Shown here in pieces: positions 1 through 8,224 of a DNA stretch of 64,000 nt (the first letter of the stretch is position 1; every line of letters starts with the position of its first letter). The notes beneath the pieces are model-generated. The model was not told where the DNA came from. It saw only the letters and a list, made by a program, of their open reading frames with translations, and made no database searches. The stretch is from Bacteroidota bacterium (lineage in GTDB: Bacteria; Bacteroidota; Bacteroidia; Bacteroidales; JAAAOM01), in the NCBI GenBank assembly GCA_009908855.1, contig JAAAOM010000037.1:1-64000 (forward strand). The letters run 5' to 3'. A program made the position numbers and the translations under genes.

Positions 1-119
1 AATTTATGAATCGCTCAATTTAGGTTAAATTGGATGAAACAGAAATAGTACAATTAAAAGCCTGTTCGGTCGATCCTGCTCATTATTGGAAGGAACGAAA
101 ACAATTGGCATGGAAATAG
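1..119 (+). pseudogene. 3'-terminal remnant of an aldo/keto reductase gene (duplicate of 3074-3167)
   Basis: Positions 26-119 match 3074-3167 with 3 mismatches by eye, including the stop codon; reads VKLDETEIVQLKACSVDPAHYWKERKQLAWK*. An in-frame TAG lies immediately upstream. Confidence 0.8.
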
Positions 120-490
120 TTTATTCCCACATATGTTTTTAGAGTTGAGCCTATAATTACCGGTGATGTTTGCGAATAAAATGCTTGGTTAACTGTATAG
201 GATAAGCTGAGGAATCGACATGAGAGTGCTGGAGTTAATATGATTATCAAAACCTACACTCCTGATCGGGCAAATCAACAATTCAGGAGCAAAAAAAGTA
301 TTTGGAATTGGGGCCGTTAGAAAGGTCCAAAATATTCACCAAAATTATTCGTGCCCCAAAATTGCAAAGGAACAAAAAAGGAATTCGAAGTTAATAGTAA
401 TGCGGCTTACTTTGTGCCGGTTTGGGAATGGAATGGTAGAAAATTGTAGTATTCGGTGAATTTGTGCCTGCCAAAACATGAAAAAGTATA

Positions 491-545
491 TTTTTGTACT
501 ATATTACATTCATTATTATTATATTTGCACGTAGTATAATACATT
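491..545 (+). promoter_or_regulatory. Candidate hipBA promoter/operator: TATATTTG (-7 type TAnnTTTG) with two GTANTATANTAC palindromes
   Basis: TATATTTG at 520-527 with TTTTTG at 491-496; GTACTATATTAC at 496-507 and GTAGTATAATAC at 531-542, each followed by ATT, the second abutting the hipB ATG. Confidence 0.55.
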
Positions 546-842
546 ATGAAAAGTAAAAAACAAATATTATTTCCCAAGCACCAAAAGATTCTTGAGCAGC
601 TTGGAGAAAATATTAAGCTGGCACGAAAAAGGCGCAAACTCACCGCTATTCAGGTAGCTGAAAGGGCTGGTATTGCCAGAAACACACTATACCTGCTTGA
701 AAAAGGCACACCCAGTGTTTCCCTTGGGGCCTTATTTAACGTCTTGCGTGTACTTGGGCTTCATGAAGATTTTCTGAAACTTGCAGCTGATGATGAACTG
801 GGCAGGAAATTGCAAGACTTAAATTTGCTTGGAGGTGAATAA
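546..842 (+). CDS. hipB: HipB-like XRE-family antitoxin / transcriptional regulator
   Basis: 98-aa HTH (IQVAERAGIARNTLYLLEKGTPSVSLGALFNVLRVLG), 2 bp upstream of hipA. Confidence 0.85.
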   Translation: MKSKKQILFPKHQKILEQLGENIKLARKRRKLTAIQVAERAGIARNTLYLLEKGTPSVSLGALFNVLRVLGLHEDFLKLAADDELGRKLQDLNLLGGE

Positions 843-844
843 TC

Positions 845-2095
845 ATGGGAGTTAATAAGACAGACATATATGTTTACGCTCATTGGAAAGGCATGCCCGA
901 ACCTAAATTAATTGGTGTTTTATCAGCACACCAAGGAAAGGGCAGGAAAGCCTTCAGCTTCGAATACGACACAGAATATCTCAAGTCAAAAGAACGTTTT
1001 TTGATCGATCCAGATATTAGTTGGTATTCAGGATCGCAGTTTCCAGCCGGAAAGGAGAACTTCGGCATCTTTTTAGATTCCATGCCTGACAGCTGGGGTC
1101 GTAGATTGATGAAAAGACGTGCTGTGCAAAAAGCCAGGGAACAAGAAAAATCAGTCCCTACTTTATATGATATTGATTTCTTAATAGGTGTTTATGATCC
1201 AAGCCGTATGGGGGCTTTGCGCTTCAAGCTGGACCAAAGTGGACCATTTCTGGACAACAATGATGAGTACCCTACCCCTCCCTGGTCATCCATCCGGGAG
1301 CTACAATATGGTGCAAGTCAGCTGGAGTCTGATGTCAGTGATGTGGAAGTTAACAAGTGGCTGGCCATCCTTATGGCCCCCGGATCATCTCTCGGAGGTG
1401 CCAGGCCTAAAGCCAACATACTGGACGGCAAAGGCCACCCTTGGATTGCCAAGTTTCCATCCAAAAATGACGATATAGATAAAGGCCTATGGGAATACCT
1501 CGCCCACCAACTGGCTTTAAAAGCAGGGGTCACCATGGCGGAATCAAAAATAGAAAAAGTGTCAGGAAATCATCATACCTTTTTCACTAAGAGGTTTGAC
1601 CGCCTGAAGGGTGAACGGGTTCATTTTGCCTCTGCCATGACCATGACAGGCAATAATGAAGATACGATCAGGGATAATCCAGCCAGCTACCTTGACCTGG
1701 CCGAGTTTATCCAGTTCTCAGGGGCTGAGAATACTGAAGACCTTCATCAGCTATGGCGAAGGATCGTTTTCTATATTGCCATCTCCAATACGGATGATCA
1801 CCTTAGAAATCATGGTTTTGTTTTATCAGATAATGGGTGGAAGCTTTCTCCTGCCTATGACATCAATCCGATGATAGACAAAAATGGTCTATCGCTGAAT
1901 ATTGGTGCAGACAGTAATTCACTGGACTTTGAGTTGACCAGGAGTGTGGGCTCATACTTCCAGCTTGACAATAATAAAATGGATACTATTTTGAATGAAG
2001 TAAAATGTGCTGTTAGTCAATGGAAAACCATAGCTGAGGATATCGGGATTTCGAAACAGGAGCAGCAGCTTATGGAAGGCGCGTTTAGGTATTGA
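845..2095 (+). CDS. hipA: HipA-like serine/threonine kinase toxin (type II TA)
   Basis: HipA N-domain (FGIFLDSMPDSWGRRLM), P-loop region SSLGGARPKA, catalytic loop NTDDHLRNHGFV and SPAYDINP. Confidence 0.9.
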   Translation: MGVNKTDIYVYAHWKGMPEPKLIGVLSAHQGKGRKAFSFEYDTEYLKSKERFLIDPDISWYSGSQFPAGKENFGIFLDSMPDSWGRRLMKRRAVQKAREQEKSVPTLYDIDFLIGVYDPSRMGALRFKLDQSGPFLDNNDEYPTPPWSSIRELQYGASQLESDVSDVEVNKWLAILMAPGSSLGGARPKANILDGKGHPWIAKFPSKNDDIDKGLWEYLAHQLALKAGVTMAESKIEKVSGNHHTFFTKRFDRLKGERVHFASAMTMTGNNEDTIRDNPASYLDLAEFIQFSGAENTEDLHQLWRRIVFYIAISNTDDHLRNHGFVLSDNGWKLSPAYDINPMIDKNGLSLNIGADSNSLDFELTRSVGSYFQLDNNKMDTILNEVKCAVSQWKTIAEDIGISKQEQQLMEGAFRY

Positions 2096-2205
2096 AATAA
2101 TGGGAGATGATGATACATCAATTTGCACCTCTTTCAGGCCATGAATGACCGAAAAATAACCATTTTCGGGAAGTAATCTTTAGTAAGAATTTGAATCGAA
2201 ATCTA

Positions 2206-3167
2206 ATGACAAAACCAACAGAACAGCAGATCGAACTTGGAACAGCGGCCCTGGGCCGGCCTCAATATATTAACCTCAAGGAGGAGCCTACTACAGACTT
2301 TTATAGGGAGTCCTTTAAGAAAAAAGGATTGGTTGTACTCAACGAAGCCTATAAAAGCGGAATTCGTTATTTTGATACTGCCCGGGTTATGGGTTGGCCG
2401 AAGAATTGATCATTGACTGGGTGCGACAAAACCAATTAACCGGTATTGAGGTGGCCAGCAAATGGGGTTACACGTATACCGCGAATTTTAATCCCCATGC
2501 AAAAGTCCACGAAGTAAAGGAACACAGCTTATCGAAGTTGCAGGAACAATGGGAAGTGACCAAGCAATTGCTGCCCCTGTTAACAATCTATCAGGTTCAT
2601 TCGGCCACGCTTGATTCGGGAATCCTTGACAATGCAGAAGTGCTGGACTTCCTGGCTCAACTGAAAGAAGCACATGGCATTCGTATGGGTATTACAACAT
2701 CCGGGGCCAACCAGGAAGCGATTATTCGAAAAGCATTAGAAATTAACAGGAATCAACAATTGTTGTTTGATGTATACCAGGTAACCTACAATATATTCGA
2801 CCAAAGCTTATTTGCGATCATTCAGGAACTTCAAAAGCAAAACATGAGGGTTGTGATTAAAGAAGCGTTGGCGAATGGGCGCATTTTTCCAAACCAAAAC
2901 TATTCTCATTATGCAACTGCTTATCAATACTTACATGAATTAGCCCAAAAATACAAGGTTGGGATGGATGCGGTCGCCCTGCCTTTTTGCCTGGATAGTA
3001 TGCATCCATATAAAGTATTAAGTGGAGCCTCTGAAAAAAATCATCTCAATGAAAACCTTCAAGCACGATTATTTAAATTGGATGAAACAGAAATAGTACA
3101 ATTAAAAGCCTGTGCTGTCGATCCTGCTCATTATTGGAAGGAACGAAAACAATTGGCATGGAATTAG
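2206..3167 (+). pseudogene. Aldo/keto reductase family protein, interrupted by a 1-nt frameshift near 2390
   Basis: ORF 2191-2409 ends ...RYFDTARVMGWPKN*; ORF 2394-3167 continues the fold. Reading 'gtttatggg' instead of 'gttatggg' restores ARVYGLAEELIIDWVRQ. Confidence 0.8.
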
Positions 3168-3213
3168 CTTATCCGCCAAAAAATATCGAAGAAGCTAATA
3201 ATTGCAGGAGTGA

Positions 3214-3431
3214 TTATTTTATTAACTCCTCTACCAATATATCTTCATCCTGTTCTTGCCAGTGAATGCTTTCTCCATCCCAAATGAAACGCCAGTTTTT
3301 TCTTCAATGATCGGTCGCATCCCTAAGACAGGGAAACCAATCGATGTCCTGAATCAATACATCGTAACCAAAATCCTGTTAAGTCGTATTTCAGGGTTCT
3401 GACTTTCCCTTTCCCTCAAAAAAGGCTCCAT
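3214..3431 (-). pseudogene. DUF2442-like protein relic
   Basis: Minus strand reads KGKVRTLKYDLTGF / GYDVLIQDIDWFPCLRDATDH*RKNWRFIWDGESIHWQEQDEDILVEELIK*, with a frameshift near 3370 and an in-frame TGA at 3304-3306. Confidence 0.65.
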
Positions 3432-3678
3432 TGAATATCCCCGGTTAATAAGTTAATTTTGTTTATCCAACATCATCCATTGCATTAATACGTTTTCTAC
3501 TTACATGTTTTACTGAATTATTTTACAGGCTTTCTCTCCTTATGCAATAGGTATTATTTTTATCCGTCTGTTATTAAATTTTCAGTGGTCGGATGGAGCA
3601 TGCCATGATTCTCTGATTTTAGATTATTATAACATCGTAGCTCCTTGATAAAAATAGAGATGTGCCGGATATATTGTC

Positions 3679-4542
3679 ATGGCTCAGTTAATCTCGTCTA
3701 AAATAAAAAATATGGGTAAGATTGTACATAAAGAAAATTTATCCGAAAATGTATTTAAACTTGAGATAGAAGCACCAATTATTGCCCGGAAAAGAAAGGC
3801 AGGGCATTTTGTGCTGATAAAAATTGGCGATCAGGGCGAACGCATACCGTTAACCATTTCCAGTGCCAATGAGCAGAAAGGAACCATTAGCCTGGTAGTA
3901 CAAAAAGTTGGTGTAACCAGTCATAAATTAGCAGCCCTGAAAGCAGGAGAGGAAGTAACTGACGTGGTGGGCCCATTAGGTCAACCTACTGAAATTGAAC
4001 ACAAAGGCACTGTATTGTGCGCCGGCGGAGGCGTAGGAATTGCCCCCCTGTTGCCTATTGTTGAAGCCATGAAAGCCAAAGGCAACAAGGTAATATCGGT
4101 TATTGCAGGACGGACCAAAGAGCTGGTTATACTGGAAAACGAAATCAGGGCACATTCCGATGAACTGGTGATTATGACCGATGATGGCAGCTACGGGCAA
4201 AAGGGATTAATTACCGCTGGCATGGAAGAAATAATCCGTAACCATACGATTGATATGGCTGTTACCATTGGCCCGGCAGTGATGATGAAGTTTACCAGCC
4301 TGTTAACAAAAAAATACAACATACCCACCATCGCCAGTCTGAATACTATCATGGTTGACGGAACGGGTATGTGTGGCGCATGTCGTGTAACTGTTGGTGG
4401 CATGACCAAGTTTGTATGTGTTGACGGACCGGAGTTTCATGCCCATGAAGTAGATTATGACGAACTCCTGACACGACTGAATGCCTACAATGATGCGGAA
4501 CAGTCAGCCCTTGAAAACTTTGTAAAAGAGACAGATGTATGA
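3679..4542 (+). CDS. nfnA: Sulfide/dihydroorotate dehydrogenase-like FAD/NAD-binding protein (NfnA-type ferredoxin-NADP reductase subunit alpha)
   Basis: RIPLTISSANEQKGTISLVVQ, GGGVGIAPLLPI, and C-terminal MCGACRVTVGGMTKFVCVDGPEF Cys cluster. Start may be the internal ATG at 3712. Confidence 0.85.
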   Translation: MAQLISSKIKNMGKIVHKENLSENVFKLEIEAPIIARKRKAGHFVLIKIGDQGERIPLTISSANEQKGTISLVVQKVGVTSHKLAALKAGEEVTDVVGPLGQPTEIEHKGTVLCAGGGVGIAPLLPIVEAMKAKGNKVISVIAGRTKELVILENEIRAHSDELVIMTDDGSYGQKGLITAGMEEIIRNHTIDMAVTIGPAVMMKFTSLLTKKYNIPTIASLNTIMVDGTGMCGACRVTVGGMTKFVCVDGPEFHAHEVDYDELLTRLNAYNDAEQSALENFVKETDV

Positions 4543-6014
4543 TGAACGATCCGAGAAATGAACCGTGGCGGGAAGCCTTGAGGAAATCGATGAAAGCCAG
4601 GGAACGAACCCTGTTGGAAAGAACGGCGATGAATGAAGTTCCTGCCCAAACACGCAGAACCAATTATGACGAGGTGAACACCGGATATACAGCGGAAATG
4701 GCAGTGCAGGAATCCCAAAGGTGTCTGGATTGTAAAAATCCTACCTGCATGGAAGGATGTCCGGTTAACATTGATATCCCAACCTTTGTTAAACAAATTG
4801 AAGCCAGGAATTTTGCCGAAGCGGCCAAAACCATCAAGCAAACCAATATTTTTCCGGCTATTTGCGGCAGGGTATGCCCGCAGGAAGCCCAATGCGAATC
4901 AACTTGTTTTTACACGGCCAAATTAAACAAACCATCAGTAGCCATCGGCAACCTGGAACGATTTACAGCCGATTATGAACAGCAAAGCGGGCACGTACAC
5001 ATCCCTGAAATCAAAACCGTCAATGATATAAAGGTGGCTGTTATCGGGTCTGGTCCTGCCGGTTTAGCCGCTGCAAGCGACCTTGCCATGAATGGATATA
5101 AAGTGACAATATTTGAGGCTTTGCACGAATTTGGCGGAGTATTAAAATACGGGATCCCGGAATTTCGACTGCCCAATTCTATCATCGAACAGGAAATTTC
5201 CGTGTTAAAAGAAATGGGAGTTACCTTTATAAAAAACTTTATCGTGGGTAAAACAGCTACCATCGACGATTTGAAAGAAGAAGGATTCGAGGCCTTTTTC
5301 GTGGGCAGTGGTGCCGGTTTACCGCGTTTTATGAATATTCCCGGTGAGAACTTAATTGGTGTATTATCGGCCAACGAATACCTTACACGTGTGAACCTGA
5401 TGGGTGCCCATAAACCAGGGCATGACACACCCGTGTTGTATGGCAAAAAAGTAGCCGTTATTGGTGGCGGCAATACAGCCATGGATTCGGTAAGAACAGC
5501 ATTACGCCTGGGCGCTGAAAAAGCCATGATCATCTACCGCCGCTCGTTCGACGAAATGCCGGCCCGAAAAGAAGAGATACAACACGCCAAAGATGAGGGT
5601 GTGGAATTTTTAAACCTCACCAACCCGGTAGAATACAAAAGCGATGATAAAGGACGGGTAAATAAAGTTATCCTCCAAAAAATGGAATTATCAGAGAAAG
5701 ACGCATCAGGCAGAAGAAGGCCGGTACCTATTGAAAATTCGGAATATGAAATGGATATTGACCTGGCTGTTGTATGCGTTGGGGTGTCTCCTAATCCAAT
5801 TATTCCGCAAAGCATTACAAACCTTGAATTAACCAAATGGGACACCATTCAGGTTGACCCTGAACAATTCAATTCCAACATACCCGGCCTTTTTGCCGGC
5901 GGAGATATCGTGAGAGGCGGTGCTACCGTGATATTAGCCATGGGTGATGGAAGAAAAGCTTCGGCTGCTATGCATCAATATCTCCAAAAACAACTTGTAA
6001 CAACCGACAATTAA
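4539..6014 (+). CDS. nfnB: NADPH-dependent glutamate synthase small-subunit-like / NfnB
   Basis: N-terminal Cys clusters (CLDCKNPTCMEGCPVNIDIPTF, CGRVCPQEAQCESTC), Rossmann motifs GSGPAGLAAASDLA and GGGNTAMDSVRTALRLGA; ATGA overlap with nfnA. Confidence 0.9.
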   Translation: MMNDPRNEPWREALRKSMKARERTLLERTAMNEVPAQTRRTNYDEVNTGYTAEMAVQESQRCLDCKNPTCMEGCPVNIDIPTFVKQIEARNFAEAAKTIKQTNIFPAICGRVCPQEAQCESTCFYTAKLNKPSVAIGNLERFTADYEQQSGHVHIPEIKTVNDIKVAVIGSGPAGLAAASDLAMNGYKVTIFEALHEFGGVLKYGIPEFRLPNSIIEQEISVLKEMGVTFIKNFIVGKTATIDDLKEEGFEAFFVGSGAGLPRFMNIPGENLIGVLSANEYLTRVNLMGAHKPGHDTPVLYGKKVAVIGGGNTAMDSVRTALRLGAEKAMIIYRRSFDEMPARKEEIQHAKDEGVEFLNLTNPVEYKSDDKGRVNKVILQKMELSEKDASGRRRPVPIENSEYEMDIDLAVVCVGVSPNPIIPQSITNLELTKWDTIQVDPEQFNSNIPGLFAGGDIVRGGATVILAMGDGRKASAAMHQYLQKQLVTTDN

Positions 6015-6024
6015 AAGAAACAGA

Positions 6025-7017
6025 ATGGCTGATTTATCGACTCAGTATCTAGGGATACCCTTAAAAAACCCCATTATCGTGGGCAGTTGCAGTTTAACAT
6101 CTTCCTTAAAAGACATTGTTGAACTGGAAGAAAACGGTGCAGGTGCCGTGGTACTAAAATCCATTTTTGAAGAGGAAATATTGCTTGAGGCCGATTATGA
6201 CGTGAAAAAGGCCAAAAACAATTCGATGATCTATTCGAATTTATCGGAAACCATGGATTATGTTGACGTCCATTTGAAAGAAAAAAGACTGGGTGAATAT
6301 TTAAAACTAATTCGGGATGCCAAGAAAGAAACTTCCATACCCATTATTGCCAGTGTGAACTGTGTAACAGGAGGTGAATGGGCCGATTTTGCAAAAAAAA
6401 TAGAGGAAGCCGGGGCTGATGCCCTTGAATTGAATATTTTTACCAATCCAGGTGATGTGAAAGAAAAAACCACACTGAACGAAACTCTGAAAATTCTGTC
6501 GAAGATCCTAAAAAAAGTTAGTTTGCCTGTTACCGTCAAACTGAGCTATTGTTATACCAATTTGCTGGAAGATATCATAAAAATATCCGGGTCTGGTATC
6601 GCCGGACTGGTACTTTTTAATAAAAACTATCTGCCCGATGTGGATATTCAAAACTGCAAAATTACTGAGGGCCAAATACTTAGCACGCAAGACGATTACC
6701 GGATTCCATTGCGCTGGATATCGATGTTATCCGGCCAGGTAGGATGCAGCTTAGCAGCCTCTACCGGCATACAGTATGGCAATGCCGCCATTAAACAAAT
6801 ACTGGCAGGAGCCGATGCCGTACAGGTGGTCTCAACACTGTACTTAAACGGCAAAAAACACATTCATCAAATGATTGGCGAAATCTCTGATTGGATGGAT
6901 AATAAAGGATTCTTCACCCTTGAACAATTTAAAGGGAAAGCTGCGTATACTGAAGCCACACCATCGGCCGTTTACGAACGCATACAGATCATGAAAAAGT
7001 ATGGTCGTATCGGGTAA
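6025..7017 (+). CDS. Dihydroorotate dehydrogenase-like protein
   Basis: MADLSTQYLGIPLKNPIIVGSCSLT..., TIM-barrel flavoprotein motifs; 10 bp after nfnB. Confidence 0.85.
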   Translation: MADLSTQYLGIPLKNPIIVGSCSLTSSLKDIVELEENGAGAVVLKSIFEEEILLEADYDVKKAKNNSMIYSNLSETMDYVDVHLKEKRLGEYLKLIRDAKKETSIPIIASVNCVTGGEWADFAKKIEEAGADALELNIFTNPGDVKEKTTLNETLKILSKILKKVSLPVTVKLSYCYTNLLEDIIKISGSGIAGLVLFNKNYLPDVDIQNCKITEGQILSTQDDYRIPLRWISMLSGQVGCSLAASTGIQYGNAAIKQILAGADAVQVVSTLYLNGKKHIHQMIGEISDWMDNKGFFTLEQFKGKAAYTEATPSAVYERIQIMKKYGRIG

Positions 7018-7090
7018 ACTACAGCAACCTGCGCAAACCGTCCGCTAACGTATAATAATACGAATAAAAATAACCAATAAGCGCCATCTG

Positions 7091-7387
7091 TTATATTCTA
7101 AAAGTTGTTTGGCGTGTTACCGGTTCATTTATATCCGGTTCCAGCCAGCGAGAAGTCACTTCCATCCCATTTTGATCCAATGAGGTATGATCCATGCCAT
7201 CTTGCTGTTCTTCTTGCATAACAAGATGAATGGCCTCATTTGCGCACATCTCCCGGCAACTTCCACAACCTGTGCAACAACTCTGATCAATACTATATAC
7301 ACCTGAACGAACGGATATTGCACCTTCCATGCAATAATCTATACAGGTTCCGCAATCGGTGCAAAGCGATTTAGTAATCCTGTACAT
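7091..7387 (-). CDS. 2x[4Fe-4S] ferredoxin with C-terminal extension
   Basis: CTDCGTCIDYCMEG and CTGCGSCREMCANEA clusters. Confidence 0.9.
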   Translation of the reverse strand: MYRITKSLCTDCGTCIDYCMEGAISVRSGVYSIDQSCCTGCGSCREMCANEAIHLVMQEEQQDGMDHTSLDQNGMEVTSRWLEPDINEPVTRQTTFRI

Positions 7388-7493
7388 ACTATTTTTTATT
7401 GTTTTTTGTGATAATATACGATATTTATTATATTTTCGTACTATTTTATTACGTGTCCGTTGTTTATGTTAAAAATATTGAATTAATTTCATT

Positions 7494-8177
7494 ATGCCAA
7501 ATAAATACGCTAATATCCAAAAACTTATAGCCTTGTGGGAGGATTATGAAAAGCAGGGAAATGCCCAAAACTTCCGTGATTTTGGCCAATGGTTAATTCA
7601 TCACGATACACCTGCTAAAACAACAAAAAATTCCGTTGAACACCATCAAAAAGCAAATAGAGATTTTTTATCGAACCCGGAAATCAAACAGGATGCATTG
7701 ATCCAGATATCACGACTGGCCCGTTTCGTGGAGTTTTACACCAAAAAATTCTTTGAAGGTTTAACATTGAATAACCTTACCGAATTCAACTTTCTGAATT
7801 CATTAAACAAAAACAATTCGTTGAATAAAACCGATATCATCAGCATGCATTTCGTAGAATATACCACCGGTATCGACATTCTTAAAAGGTTAACCCAACT
7901 GGAACTAATAGAAGTCACAGAAGATACACGTGATCGTCGCAGTAAAAAACTAAAGATCACTCCTGCAGGTAAACGCGCGCTGCTCGAAACCAAGATCAGA
8001 CTGAATAAAATTTATGACCTGATATTTCATCAAACCAATCCCGCACAATGGAATTCGTTTATCACTGTTTTGAATCAAACAAACAATGCCCAACAAAATA
8101 TATATAAAAAGTTCAGTGACCAATCATATCTTGATTTAATGGAGTTTCAGGAATTCGACCCGGGCATTCAGGAATAA
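7494..8177 (+). CDS. MarR-family winged-helix transcriptional regulator
   Basis: IDILKRLTQLELIEVTEDTRDRRSKKLKITPAGKRALLET wing motif. Confidence 0.8.
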   Translation: MPNKYANIQKLIALWEDYEKQGNAQNFRDFGQWLIHHDTPAKTTKNSVEHHQKANRDFLSNPEIKQDALIQISRLARFVEFYTKKFFEGLTLNNLTEFNFLNSLNKNNSLNKTDIISMHFVEYTTGIDILKRLTQLELIEVTEDTRDRRSKKLKITPAGKRALLETKIRLNKIYDLIFHQTNPAQWNSFITVLNQTNNAQQNIYKKFSDQSYLDLMEFQEFDPGIQE

Positions 8178-8224
8178 TCAACCCGTTTAGTGATTCATTT
8201 TTTAATGATCGTAAGTAAAGCAAT

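Noticed and set aside
120-490. Possible coding remnants between the AKR fragment and hipB
   Set aside because: Translated by eye in part; no recognisable motif found, so nothing could be supported.
4349-4892. Antisense ORFs of 104 and 135 aa
   Set aside because: Fully opposite well-supported nfnA/nfnB; no recognisable motif; shadow ORFs.
7388-7493. Possible MarR operator in the AT-rich ferredoxin-MarR divergent spacer
   Set aside because: Only a weak imperfect inverted repeat (CGATATTTATTATATTTTCG); indistinguishable from AT-rich background.
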